Shown here: piece by piece, positions 45,372 through 54,524 of the stretch
Layout of the letters: each line of letters starts with the position of its first letter
Position numbering within the stretch: the stretch's first letter is position 1
Source of the DNA: Lachnobacterium bovis DSM 14045
GTDB lineage: Bacteria; Bacillota; Clostridia; Lachnospirales; Lachnospiraceae
Direction of reading: 5' to 3'
Assembly: GCF_900107245.1 (NCBI RefSeq)
Contig: NZ_FNPG01000021.1
Coordinates: forward strand, 1-63,203
DNA length: 63,203 bases
The notes under the pieces: model-generated
Seen by the model: only the letters and a program-made list of their open reading frames with translations
What the model was told of the DNA's origin: nothing
Database searches by the model: none
Made by a program: the position numbers and the translations under genes

Positions 45372-46277
45372 CTATTCAGATAAAATCTGAGCTATTTCTT
45401 CAAAATCCTCTTTTGCCTCCTTAAAATATGGCAACATTGCATAGCAATGAAACATTCCTGCTCGTTCACGCACAGAATATTTGACATTATATTTTTTACA
45501 GGCATCAATAAAGCATTGCTTTGCACCGTATAAAACTTCATCTGTACTATATACGAAATGAATATTATCAACTCCGGATAAATCCCCTTTAGAGATATGA
45601 ATCATATAATCAGGAACATCATTCCTTCCATGCCTTTCCAATTTCTCTACTTTCTCCATGAAAGAATAATCTACCATCATATCTTTTCTATTGTTCTTTT
45701 TCATTGCTGCTTTCTCTTCATCTTTCCATGGAACTTCACCCGGTGAAACCGCAACAATATGACGAGGCATAGGAAGTTTATTCTTTCTTGTGTTATTATA
45801 TGTTGCTACTCCTATTGCTAATGCGCCTCCTGAGGAAAATCCACATGTACTTACATTTCCGCCTCCATATAAATCAATCATCTGTCTATAGCATTCATAT
45901 ACCATTTCAAAAGAATCCATTATAGAACTTTTTGTACACAATGGATACATCGGAAACCATATATCACATCCTGTTTTTTTCATAAGTTTCAAAATAACAC
46001 TAACATCACCCTTATCTGGGCCTAATATCATCCCACCTCCAAAAAAATATAAAATTGCTCTTTGAGATAATTTTTCACTGCTTTGTACTATCAAACACTT
46101 ATTTCCCATCACTTCATGTTCCTTGTAAAACGCTTTTTTATCCTTCGGCAAATAAAATCCTCTATTTTTATTCATCTTTTTAATCTCATTTAAAAACTCA
46201 TCCTCTGGCAGTAAATACTTTTTCTTTATTCCTGATAATTTTATTCCGCAATTTATTATTTTGGCTCCTAAGCTCAT
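45372..46277 (-). CDS. Alpha/beta hydrolase (esterase/lipase, HSL-like)
   Basis: A 301-residue hydrolase with the oxyanion motif FFGGGMILGP (equivalent to HGGG), the nucleophile elbow GFSSGGAL (~150-157) and a C-terminal His region (GMFHCYAM). It belongs to the hormone-sensitive-lipase-like group that cleaves short-chain esters. Substrate unknown. Transcribed alone. Confidence 0.85.
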   Translation of the reverse strand: MSLGAKIINCGIKLSGIKKKYLLPEDEFLNEIKKMNKNRGFYLPKDKKAFYKEHEVMGNKCLIVQSSEKLSQRAILYFFGGGMILGPDKGDVSVILKLMKKTGCDIWFPMYPLCTKSSIMDSFEMVYECYRQMIDLYGGGNVSTCGFSSGGALAIGVATYNNTRKNKLPMPRHIVAVSPGEVPWKDEEKAAMKKNNRKDMMVDYSFMEKVEKLERHGRNDVPDYMIHISKGDLSGVDNIHFVYSTDEVLYGAKQCFIDACKKYNVKYSVRERAGMFHCYAMLPYFKEAKEDFEEIAQILSE

Positions 46278-46361
46278 TATCCCGCCTCCTTATGTCTCTT
46301 CCGTTAGTTAAAACTAACTTATTTCATTCCTATTATATCTCTACATACATTAAAGAGCAAT

Positions 46362-46406
46362 AAAAAAAAATCCAAACCCTACATACTCTCTGCAAGGTTT
46401 GAATTT
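46362..46406 (-). terminator. Terminator of the CD1845-like gene
   Basis: AAATTCAAACC pairs with GGTTTGGATTT around a 16-base loop and is followed by nine T on the minus strand. Confidence 0.8.
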
Positions 46407-46457
46407 TTATATAAAATATTTGGTAACACGTCCTTAATGTGTTTTTATTTATATAAT

Positions 46458-46763
46458 TTAAAATACATTTGAGATAGCTCTTTTTAAAGAATGTATACCT
46501 GCTGCTCCCCATCTGTGCAAACAAATAGTTATTGATGCAAGAATCAACGAAACAACTAACAATGCAATAGTTTTTACAGGATCTATACTTTGAGTGTAAA
46601 TTCCATATACTGCTGCTACCACACCAATTGTACCTGCGATAGCAAAAATAATCTCTAACATAACACCAACTAATTCTATCAAAAATGCCAATATTGATAA
46701 AAGTAATTGGATTACCCAAACAACTGGGGTTAAAATCAATTTAATAAATTTCAAAATAATCAC
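46458..46763 (-). CDS. Small membrane protein, CD1845-like
   Basis: A 101-residue protein with two to three membrane helices (~7-40, 44-60, 66-86) and an amphipathic C-terminal end (AAGIHSLKRAISNV). The pattern resembles CD1845-family proteins that occur on Tn1549-like conjugative elements, but no other element gene is in the window, so the resemblance may be only general. Good AGGAGAG ribosome site. Confidence 0.6.
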   Translation of the reverse strand: MIILKFIKLILTPVVWVIQLLLSILAFLIELVGVMLEIIFAIAGTIGVVAAVYGIYTQSIDPVKTIALLVVSLILASITICLHRWGAAGIHSLKRAISNVF

Positions 46764-46813
46764 TAGTTCTCTCCTTTAAGTCAAATTCTCTGTATATTTT
46801 ATCATTCGCTCTA

Positions 46814-47224
46814 TTATATCAAATCCCCTGAAAAATGTTGAATTTCATGTTGAATAATTTGCGCCGTAAAATCTGTATATGTACCACGTTTTAATTTGAA
46901 ATCGCTATCTAAATATTCGACTTCTATCTCTTTGTATCTTGTACACGGTCTTACGCCATCTAATGATAGACAACTTTCCTCTGTCTCATATTTTCCGGTT
47001 TTTCTTATAATTTTAGGATTTATCATTGGAAAAATAAAAGGACCAACCATAACAACAATTATTTGTTTTTTTACTCCAATCATATTTGCAGCCATTCCCA
47101 CGCATCTATCCTGGTTAGCGCGCAAAGTATCTATCAAATCCATTACAACTTGTTTGTCTTTAATCGTTGCTGGCTCTGATTTTTGTCTCAAAAACATTTG
47201 ATCTCTTACAATTTCTCTAACCAT
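46814..47224 (-). CDS. def: Peptide deformylase family protein with altered active site
   Basis: A 136-residue protein of the peptide deformylase family. Motif 2 reads ESCLSL (the metal-ligand Cys) and motif 3 reads HEIQH (126-130; Glu127 is the general base). In motif 1, GMAANMIG (43-50), the catalytic glutamine is replaced by Met48. Such shorter, divergent deformylases are widespread in Lachnospiraceae. It may deformylate with altered efficiency or have another role. Confidence 0.85.
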   Translation of the reverse strand: MVREIVRDQMFLRQKSEPATIKDKQVVMDLIDTLRANQDRCVGMAANMIGVKKQIIVVMVGPFIFPMINPKIIRKTGKYETEESCLSLDGVRPCTRYKEIEVEYLDSDFKLKRGTYTDFTAQIIQHEIQHFSGDLI

Positions 47225-47254
47225 ATCTTCTCCTTATAACTTCTAACCTCTTGA

Positions 47255-48664
47255 TTATTTCCAAAAACTAATATCTTTATCATCAAGCCCAATATCTACA
47301 CCTTTAAATTCTGGATTTTTGTTTTCTTTTAACTGTCGTTCATAATCTTTTAATGCCAAATTGACTACTTTAAATAATGCAACACAACATGGTAAGTTTA
47401 TCAACGTCATAAAGCCCATTGTTATATCTGCTGCAGCCCAAGCTACATCCATTGAAACTATTGATCCAAAGAAAATTATAATAACACAAATAAGTCTAAA
47501 GATTTTGAAAAATCTTTCACTTGGTCTTTTTTTACCATTAAGGTATATTACTGCATTTTCAACATAATATAAATTTCCTAAAAGTGTTGTTATCGCAAAT
47601 AGAATCATTGCTCCTGTTATAAAAATAGGACCGAATTTTCCAAAAACAGTACTAATTGCATTTTGTACATAAGGCATTCCTGCAACCTTTTCTGAAGCTT
47701 TTACTCCTGAACTCAAACACATCAAACCAGTTGCTGTGCATAGAAGCATTGTATCAATATATACTGAAACTGTTTGAACCAATCCCTGTTTTACAGGATG
47801 ACTTACATTCGCCGATGCTGATGCATTTGGTGCAGAACCAACACCTGCTTCATTCGAATACAATCCTCTCTTTACACCATATATTAAACACGAACCAGCG
47901 ACGCCACCTAGAATTGATTTAAAATCAAATGCATCTTCTAAGATAGTTATAAACATTGTAGGTACATTTTTTATGTTAAAAATTATTACAATTAAAGATA
48001 CTAAAACATAACAAACACCCATAATAGGCACTAATATTTCTGTAAATTTAATGATTTTTTTACCGCCACCCATGGCACAAAATCCAACTAATAATGTAAT
48101 AATCACTCCGACTACATATGGTGTAATATTTTTATTATAAAAACTATATGTTTCAAATGTTGATTGTAAATTATAAGAACACAATAAATTAAATCCGACC
48201 GCGTATGTAACTATTAAGCAAACACAAAATACTACTGATAACCAAGGAGCTTTTAATGCCTGTTCAATATAATAAGCTGGTCCACCATAACTATTACCAT
48301 CTTCTTCTTTTTGTTTATAAATCTGCGCCAAAGTGCTTTCTACGAATGCAGAAGATGCACCTATAATACACATAACCCACATCCAGAAAATTGAACCCGC
48401 GCCTCCTAAACAAATTGCTGTTGATACGCCGACAATATTTCCTGTACCTACTCTCGATGCAGTCGAAACCATAAGTGCCTGAAATGATGAGACTTGTGAC
48501 TTATCCTGTGGCTTTTCCATTACTAATTTAAAGGCATCTTTTAAATGTCTAATCTGAACAAATCTTGTTTTAATTGTAAAGTATAATCCTGCTATCGCCA
48601 TAACAATAATCAAAATTGGATAATACATTACATCATCTAATTTCTGTAGTAATTCTAATATCAT
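47255..48664 (-). CDS. Sodium:alanine symporter family protein (AGCS)
   Basis: A 469-residue, ~11-helix transporter of the alanine/glycine:cation symporter family. It has the conserved MVSTASRVGTGNIVGVSTAI segment, GGPAYYIEQAL, and LYSNEAGVGSAPNASASAN in the central sodium/substrate region. It imports alanine or glycine with Na+. Transcribed towards peptide deformylase with 30 bp between. No glycine riboswitch is visible upstream. Confidence 0.95.
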   Translation of the reverse strand: MILELLQKLDDVMYYPILIIVMAIAGLYFTIKTRFVQIRHLKDAFKLVMEKPQDKSQVSSFQALMVSTASRVGTGNIVGVSTAICLGGAGSIFWMWVMCIIGASSAFVESTLAQIYKQKEEDGNSYGGPAYYIEQALKAPWLSVVFCVCLIVTYAVGFNLLCSYNLQSTFETYSFYNKNITPYVVGVIITLLVGFCAMGGGKKIIKFTEILVPIMGVCYVLVSLIVIIFNIKNVPTMFITILEDAFDFKSILGGVAGSCLIYGVKRGLYSNEAGVGSAPNASASANVSHPVKQGLVQTVSVYIDTMLLCTATGLMCLSSGVKASEKVAGMPYVQNAISTVFGKFGPIFITGAMILFAITTLLGNLYYVENAVIYLNGKKRPSERFFKIFRLICVIIIFFGSIVSMDVAWAAADITMGFMTLINLPCCVALFKVVNLALKDYERQLKENKNPEFKGVDIGLDDKDISFWK

Positions 48665-48860
48665 ATATTCTCTCCGTTATAACATATATTTACCCATCCC
48701 TACTCATATATAATATTCACCTTCATAAGATTATTTGATTATTCTAGTTCTTATTTTATATTTAATTATATCCTCTTTATAGATTACATACAATTATACA
48801 ATCTATATATTATATTAAACCTTATTTTTCCTGTTACGTCAAATAAATTTAATAAAACGC

Positions 48861-48888
48861 TTGACAGTTATTATTATTATTGTATAAC
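48861..48888 (+). promoter_or_regulatory. Promoter of the decayed ABC operon copy
   Basis: TTGACA (48861-48866), 16-bp spacer and TATAAC (48883-48888). The promoter is intact although the genes behind it are broken. Confidence 0.75.
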
Positions 48889-48918
48889 TATTAATAAAAC
48901 CATATAAAATCAAATCAC

Positions 48919-48952
48919 AGACAACTGATTCTTCATATAGTCTCAGTTGTCT
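48919..48952 (+). promoter_or_regulatory. Leader hairpin shared by the decayed and intact ABC operon copies
   Basis: The perfect 10-bp stem AGACAACTGA/TCAGTTGTCT with a 14-base loop ends 12 bases before the ATG. The intact copy has a 9-bp stem of different sequence at the same place (62491-62524), so pairing rather than sequence is kept. Confidence 0.7.
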
Positions 48953-48964
48953 CTTGGAGAAAAA

Positions 48965-49254
48965 ATGAAACTACTAAAAAAAATTAATTACACAACAATC
49001 TTGTTAATATTGTTATACAGTATCATGCCGATTATCACTATTTTAATGATACAACACATTTCTATCACTGATACTCTTTCAAAGATGGAAATTTATACTA
49101 TTCATACAAAGGAACAAAATATAAAGTTCTTGGAATAATCGGATATGAAAAGAAAACAGTTTGTGATTCATATGTATCGGATTTATGTTTATTGTACTAG
49201 CAATATCCATTTTTAAACTTTTCAGATCACCATTAGATGAGGTAATTCGTTAAT
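48965..49254 (+). pseudogene. Remnant of MacB-like permease 1 (internally deleted copy of 61461-62477)
   Basis: The first 41 codons match the start of the 338-residue permease at 61461-62477 (same MKxLKK...YTTILLILLY, SITDTLSKME opening). Then the sequence jumps ~280 bp ahead into a shifted frame and, after a second deletion, ends with the paralogue's last residues (SIFKLF-like, PLDEVIR-like end). Only ~290 of ~1017 bases remain. The first junction lies at a 10-base direct repeat (AAAATGGAAA) still visible in the intact copy. Confidence 0.9.
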
Positions 49255-49256
49255 CA

Positions 49257-50030
49257 TGAAATTAATTAGTGGCTTCAAAATTTTAAACAAACACAAAATG
49301 CAAGCATTTTTAAAGATTATTTTATCAGGATTGCTTTTTTCTTTGTTTGGATCAGTCTTAAACTCTAATAATAAACAAAAAAAATCCCGCAAAAGTTTTT
49401 ATATAGTTATTCTGATGACTATTCAGATAAAAACAATAACTCTGAATGTATATATAAAAAAGGAAAAAATACCATCTATTCCGTTAAAAGTTTACAGGTT
49501 TCTGGTAAATTCTTTGAAATCTTTAATATTTCATTGGCGAATGGGCGTTCTTTCTCCAGTGATGATTACACTTATAATTATAAAAAAGCAACTGGCCTTT
49601 CCAACTATCCCATTAACGTAATTACTGAAAAATCAGACAGTGACAATATTTTAGAAACATACTCTTCTATGACAAATGAAGTTGCAAATCAATTTAAAAT
49701 AATTCTTTTTACTCTGATACTTTTAGCTTTTATAATTAATGTTAGTGTATTTTTAAATATGCTTCGTGAAAACGATGCAAATTTCTGCATAGAAAGACTT
49801 TGTGGTGCACGGCAAATCGATATTGACCTTGAAGCCTTTATTCCAGTATTTTTGGTTCTTTTAAGTGCCGATTTACTTGGCTTTTTAATTCTAATAACAT
49901 TTAACGAACTTACAATATCCTACTTGTATGTCCAGTTTTTGATTGGAATTATTTTAATATTCACTTGCACTATTGTTCATTTTTATATGAAAAAAATTCA
50001 GTTAGTCCACTATATTGGTGGAAAAGAATA
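49257..50030 (+). pseudogene. Remnant of FtsX-like permease 2 (internally deleted copy of 60166-61458)
   Basis: Starts with the same MKLISGFKILNKHK opening and ends with YIGGKE like the intact 430-residue permease, but two or more internal segments are missing and the reading frame shifts near 49390. The C-terminal third (three membrane helices, NDANFCIERLCGARQ) stays in one frame from 49534. About 774 of 1293 bases remain. It follows remnant 1 with two bases between, as in the intact operon. Confidence 0.9.
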
Positions 50031-50057
50031 ATATTTTTTTAATAAGAGGTAAAAATA

Positions 50058-50317
50058 ATGATTAAACTCAATAACATTTCAGTACACTACGGTACTGACG
50101 AAGCATAATTGCTGATACTGACATTATTCTAGCCGACGAACCAACAGGCTCACTTGACGAAGAAAATGGTAATAATATTATTAATCTTTTGAAAGAATTA
50201 AACGAATCTGGAAAAACAATCATTATGGTTACACATGACTTGGAATTAGCCAAACTTGGAAATCACAAAATCGAAATGAAAGATGGAAAGATAATAAACG
50301 AAAAACTCATAAAATAA
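50058..50317 (+). pseudogene. Remnant of ABC ATPase (internally deleted copy of 59461-60141)
   Basis: Starts MIKLNNISVHYGTDEA, then at once a stop; after a large deletion that removed Walker A and the signature motif it resumes in another frame at IIADTDIILADEPTGSLDEENG, the Walker B region, and ends near the paralogue's C-terminus. About 260 of 681 bases remain. It cannot make an active ATPase. Confidence 0.9.
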
Positions 50318-50340
50318 TAAAAAAATATGACCATAGAATC

Positions 50341-50366
50341 CGGGCGGAGCATTTTTCTCCGCTCTT
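50341..50366 (+). terminator. Terminator of the decayed ABC copy
   Basis: GGGCGGAG and CTCCGCTC pair around a short T-rich loop, followed by TTTAAAAATT, right after the ATPase remnant. Confidence 0.7.
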
Positions 50367-50444
50367 TAAAAATTAATCTCTGATGTCATTATACTTTTCC
50401 GAAACATATCCAACGTGTTTTCCCATATATAATTCATCTATAAT

Positions 50445-51197
50445 CTATATATAATACATGTCTTTTGTTATAAATCTTGATAAGAATTCTTTTGTCCTTT
50501 CTTCTTTTGGTCTCATAAAAATTTCTTTTGGTGTACCCTCTTCCACGACTTTTCCTCCGTCCATGAATATAACTTTATTCGAGACCTCTTCTGCAAAAGC
50601 CATCTCATGAGTTACTACAACCATCGTAATTCCCTTTTTTGCTACTTTTTTAATTACATCTAATGTCTCTCCAACCAATTCTGGATCTAACGCTGATGTT
50701 GGTTCATCAAATAATATTACTTCTGGATCTAATGCCACTGCTCTTGCTATTCCAACTCTTTGCTGCTGTCCACCTGATAATTGACTTGGATAATAATCCT
50801 TTTTATCTAATAAACCAACCCAGTCTAATACATTTTCTCCGATTCTTTTAGCTTCATCTCTAGGTATTTTCTTTACAACTACTAATCCTTCCATTACATT
50901 TTGAATAGCAGTTTTATGCGAAAACAATCCATAGTTTTGAAAAACAAACGCAGTTTTTCGTCTAACGTTTAGTATCTCTTTCTTTTTCGTTTTTTTTAAA
51001 TCAACGCTAATATCTCCTATTGTAAGTTTACCATCATCAGCCTTCTCCAAGAAATTAATACATCTTAAAAAAGTTGTTTTTCCGGAACCACTAGGTCCAA
51101 TAATTGTCACTACTTCACCTTTTTTTATTTTTAACGAAACATCTTTTAAAACTTCATGCTTACCAAATGATTTTTTTAGATTTGTTATTTCTATCAT
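50445..51197 (-). CDS. Polar amino-acid ABC transporter ATPase (GlnQ-like)
   Basis: A 250-residue ABC ATPase with Walker [11 protein letters not shown]-loop, signature [14 protein letters not shown], Walker [13 protein letters not shown] and the switch His in VTHEM. It energises the importer encoded just upstream, and overlaps the permease gene by four bases. The family imports polar amino acids such as glutamine, arginine or cystine. Confidence 0.93.
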   Translation of the reverse strand: MIEITNLKKSFGKHEVLKDVSLKIKKGEVVTIIGPSGSGKTTFLRCINFLEKADDGKLTIGDISVDLKKTKKKEILNVRRKTAFVFQNYGLFSHKTAIQNVMEGLVVVKKIPRDEAKRIGENVLDWVGLLDKKDYYPSQLSGGQQQRVGIARAVALDPEVILFDEPTSALDPELVGETLDVIKKVAKKGITMVVVTHEMAFAEEVSNKVIFMDGGKVVEEGTPKEIFMRPKEERTKEFLSRFITKDMYYI

Positions 51198-51901
51198 GCC
51201 AAACTCCTCCTATATCTTGTACCATAATGCTCACCTCTTTTTATTAAAAATTCGAGTGCAGCGGAAAATCCCCAATATACAACTGCCGCCGCAAGATAAC
51301 CTTCTAAATAACTATATGATATTGCACATGGTGTGATTGCTCCTCCCATTACCTCTAAAATACCTATTGCAGAAACAAGATTAGATCCTTTTATCGTTCC
51401 AACCAAATTGTTTGTTAATCCTGGTAATGCTACAGGTATTAATTGTGGTATTATAATCCTTCTTAATGTTTGAAACTTATTTAAACCAATTGAGTAACCC
51501 GCTTCATATTGTAATTTATCTATAGATTTTAAAGCACCTCTTATTGTTTCTGAATAAATACAACTTGAACTCATTATTAATGCAAAATACCCTACATAAA
51601 TTGGACTAATATCACTTATTGCCTTTGAAATATGAAAAAAGGAAGCAATTCTACTATAATAGTTCATATACAACAAATTATAAATAACTAGAGCAACCAT
51701 GAGTGGCAAGCCGTTATATACTGTAACAAAAAAAGCAAAAAACTCAGATAGTAATGGTATGTTATAATTTCTAATAATTGCAATTACACTACCTATAATT
51801 AGACTAAAAACAAATGTAACAACAGTTAATTTAATTGTTACAGGTAGATAATTAATTGCCTCTTGTAACGACTTTAAAAAATTTTCCAAATCGAATGCCA
51901 C
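51194..51901 (-). CDS. Polar amino-acid ABC transporter permease 2
   Basis: A 235-residue membrane subunit of the HisM/GlnP type: [17 protein letters not shown], the EAA-loop [31 protein letters not shown] and ~five helices. It is 19 bp behind the first permease. Together the two permeases form the heterodimeric channel. Confidence 0.9.
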   Translation of the reverse strand: MAFDLENFLKSLQEAINYLPVTIKLTVVTFVFSLIIGSVIAIIRNYNIPLLSEFFAFFVTVYNGLPLMVALVIYNLLYMNYYSRIASFFHISKAISDISPIYVGYFALIMSSSCIYSETIRGALKSIDKLQYEAGYSIGLNKFQTLRRIIIPQLIPVALPGLTNNLVGTIKGSNLVSAIGILEVMGGAITPCAISYSYLEGYLAAAVVYWGFSAALEFLIKRGEHYGTRYRRSLA

Positions 51902-51919
51902 TTAACCACCTTCTTTCTA

Positions 51920-52651
51920 TTATAAATTTTCTATGTGCTTTTTCCTTTTATCAACTTTGATTTTACTCTCATAACGAATTTTCTCATTAATTAAATAAAA
52001 AACAAATCTTAAAATCAAACTAATTATTACAAATGTAAAGGCAACTACCAAATATGCTTCAAGTGTATGACCTGTTGCAGTGCCTATTGTCTTTGCTCTT
52101 CCCATAATATCGAGGACTCCGCCAACTGTAAACACCAATGATGTGTTTTGAAAAACCCCTATTATATCAACCCCATATGATGGTAAAATCATTCTTATAC
52201 TTTGCGGTAACACAATGCGTAGAAAAGTTTGTGTTTTCGTCATTCCTATGGAATATCCTGCCTCTGTCTGAATAGAATCTACAGCAAGAATAGAACTTCT
52301 AAATATTTCTCCTAAAAATGCACCTTCATTTAATATAAACGCAATATCTACAAACACAACCGGTGACCAATCATTTATATTTATTTGAAACAAATTCCAT
52401 ATCAATAGTGGAATACCATAAAATGCTATCATCATTTGAACTAAAAGTGGAGTTCCTCTCATAAAAGATATATATATTCCTAATATTTGATGCAGTATCG
52501 GAATATTTTTTATCCTCAATACTGCAACAATAATACCCAAGATGGTTCCTAGAAAAATTGAAATTCCCACTATAGAAAAAGTTACACTTAATTGTGGAAG
52601 TATTTTTGGTATATCTTCTATAAATCGCTCAGAATCAAAATACTCATTCAT
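51920..52651 (-). CDS. Polar amino-acid ABC transporter permease 1
   Basis: A 243-residue membrane subunit of the HisM/GlnP type: FMRGTPLLVQMMIAFYGIP, the EAA-loop TEAGYSIGMTKTQTFLRIVLPQSIRMILP and ~five helices. Lies six bases behind the binding-protein gene in an operon SBP-permease-permease-ATPase. Confidence 0.9.
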   Translation of the reverse strand: MNEYFDSERFIEDIPKILPQLSVTFSIVGISIFLGTILGIIVAVLRIKNIPILHQILGIYISFMRGTPLLVQMMIAFYGIPLLIWNLFQININDWSPVVFVDIAFILNEGAFLGEIFRSSILAVDSIQTEAGYSIGMTKTQTFLRIVLPQSIRMILPSYGVDIIGVFQNTSLVFTVGGVLDIMGRAKTIGTATGHTLEAYLVVAFTFVIISLILRFVFYLINEKIRYESKIKVDKRKKHIENL

Positions 52652-52656
52652 ACACC

Positions 52657-53544
52657 TTACTCACTTTCTGTATAATCGCCACCAAGATATTTGATTGATA
52701 ATTCTTTTAATTTACCGTTCTCCTTTAATTTCTTTAATGCACTATCTATCTTCTTTTGCAATTTAGTTTCATCCTTCCTATATACATAATATGTTTTCGA
52801 ATTATTAATAGGTTTTCCAACTACTTTAAGAAAATCTTTTCCTTTTCCATAATTCTTATTGTATTTTTCTACATCACGTTTTGTTAAAACAGTTGCCTTT
52901 GCTGCTCCACTCTTTAATGCAGCTACAACTTCTTCATCTGTGGAATTAGAGCTACTTACTATTTCTACTGCTTTGTCAGGATGTTTATCATTATAGTTTT
53001 TCACTATCGTCGTAGAAGCACTTGTTGTTCCACCTGTTCTAACTTTTTCTCCTGCTAAATCTTCTAATGACTTCACAGAATTATTACTTGTTAAAACAGA
53101 TATGTATGTAATATAAGTTGTATATGGCTCTTTTCCAAATAGATATTTTTTTTCCCTCTCGTCTGTATATTCAAATTGATGAGCGGCCACATCAATCTTT
53201 CCAGATTCTAATGACAATAATAAACTATCAAATGACATTGTTTTATATTCAAATTCATAATCCGGAAGAAGCTTATCTACTTCTTTTAAAAGTTCATATT
53301 CGTATCCCACTGCTTTTCCATTATCATCTAAATAGCAGTATGGATTATATGAATTTCCTGACCCTACAATAATTTTTTTTACTTTACCTGAATCTGATGA
53401 ACTCTTTGTATCTGCATTAACACCAACTTTTTGTCCGCAACCTCCCAATGCAAAAAGACTCATTGCTAAAATTGTTCCACATGAAAGTACCTTCCCCTTT
53501 ATCTTCAAATTCTTTTTAATAAAATCTTTTTTTACTGTTTTCAT
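52657..53544 (-). CDS. Amino-acid ABC transporter substrate-binding lipoprotein
   Basis: A 295-residue lipoprotein with lipobox SLFALGGCGQ, then a SBP_bac_3 fold: IIVGSGNSYNPYCYLDDNGKAVGYEYELLKEV, GKIDVAAHQFEYTDEREKKYLF, then a second lobe. Such proteins capture amino acids. The Y-C-Y motif and overall similarity suggest cystine or a polar amino acid; specificity is not sure. First gene of the operon. A -10 box TATAAT lies ~110 bp upstream with a poor -35. Confidence 0.9.
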   Translation of the reverse strand: MKTVKKDFIKKNLKIKGKVLSCGTILAMSLFALGGCGQKVGVNADTKSSSDSGKVKKIIVGSGNSYNPYCYLDDNGKAVGYEYELLKEVDKLLPDYEFEYKTMSFDSLLLSLESGKIDVAAHQFEYTDEREKKYLFGKEPYTTYITYISVLTSNNSVKSLEDLAGEKVRTGGTTSASTTIVKNYNDKHPDKAVEIVSSSNSTDEEVVAALKSGAAKATVLTKRDVEKYNKNYGKGKDFLKVVGKPINNSKTYYVYRKDETKLQKKIDSALKKLKENGKLKELSIKYLGGDYTESE

Positions 53545-53726
53545 AAAAAACCTCCTCTTCTCTCAAAACTATTTGACATATCTTTTTTATAATTCTTTAC
53601 ATTCTCCCTTTTTTACTTGCGATATGTTTTCTTGATTTTTTTCATTATAGAACTTTTTTTCTCACTTTACTAATATCTAATACCTATTATTTGTGATAAC
53701 TTATATCTAAACCCACATAGAATTAC

Positions 53727-53784
53727 AAAAAAAGAAGTTATCACACTTTTTGGGGTCACCTCAGTGTTATAACTTCTTTTTTAA
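53727..53784. terminator. Strong bidirectional terminator
   Basis: AAAAAAGAAGTTAT (53728-53741) pairs with ATAACTTCTTTTTT (53769-53782), extended by ACACT/AGTGT, with T runs on both strands. It ends the LRR-ABC cassette that reads leftward into the amino-acid transporter operon. Confidence 0.88.
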
Positions 53785-53798
53785 TACAATATATCTTT

Positions 53799-54500
53799 CT
53801 AAAAATAATCTTTATTACTACAACGTTTAATTATCAACTCTAATAACACCACAATAAACAGTAATGCAGTAACAATCGAAGGGACAAAAAATCCTATTAA
53901 TCCATCTGCTGCATTTATTTTATAAAGTCTCAAAATTCTGCCTGGAAAAAATAATATTCCTAAAACTTTATTATCGCTAATAATCACAGTAATAACAGAA
54001 ACGAATAGATATAAACCTAAATTCGTCATCACAATACTATCATCAAACCAGGTCGACACGAAAAATTCCACAGTCAAAAGAACAAGCATTACTAAATAAT
54101 AAATTGCTCCTCCCTTTATTATTTGATATAAATTCCTTATAAAATAATTCATATCAAATACCATATTAACTGCAATGTGTAACAAAATCAATATCAACTC
54201 TTCAATTGCAATATTTTTAAATAATTTATAAATTCTTTTTCTTATATTGCAATCTCTTACCAATAATAATCTTCCATACTCTTCCATATGAAAAGAATAG
54301 AAATTAGAAAAAATCAAAAACATCATCAATCCAGGCATGACTAATGCGCAAATATCTAAAATTGGAAAACCCTCCCCCATTTTTACTCCGGGTATCCCAT
54401 TTGCAAAAACAAAAACTTTATTTCTCCTAAAAAAATAATACATAGTCTGAACAATACAAGCTATTACGTAACAAAAAATGTTTTCTTTATTTTTTTTCAT
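53799..54500 (-). CDS. Six-helix ABC-type membrane protein of the LRR cassette
   Basis: A 233-residue integral membrane protein of ~six helices with a short hydrophilic end. I do not recognise a named family; it resembles ABC-2-like permease subunits that come in pairs with such ATPases. AGGAGG fits either the ATG at 54498-54500 or a GTG two codons earlier. It follows the LRR gene by ~20 bp and ends just before the strong terminator, so it is the last gene of the cassette. Confidence 0.65.
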   Translation of the reverse strand: MKKNKENIFCYVIACIVQTMYYFFRRNKVFVFANGIPGVKMGEGFPILDICALVMPGLMMFLIFSNFYSFHMEEYGRLLLVRDCNIRKRIYKLFKNIAIEELILILLHIAVNMVFDMNYFIRNLYQIIKGGAIYYLVMLVLLTVEFFVSTWFDDSIVMTNLGLYLFVSVITVIISDNKVLGILFFPGRILRLYKINAADGLIGFFVPSIVTALLFIVVLLELIIKRCSNKDYF

Positions 54501-54524
54501 TAACACAAGGCCTCCTAAACAGTT

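Noticed and set aside
46333-46719. 128-codon minus-strand frame overlapping the small membrane protein gene
   Set aside because: It is an alternate frame with low-quality composition and passes through the terminator; the 101-residue frame has the better ribosome site and hydrophobic pattern.
46458-46763. Evidence of an integrative conjugative element
   Set aside because: Only one small membrane protein resembles an element gene; no integrase, relaxase, transfer gene or att site is visible.
48665-48860. Glycine riboswitch before the alanine symporter
   Set aside because: The glycine aptamer core is absent on the minus strand.
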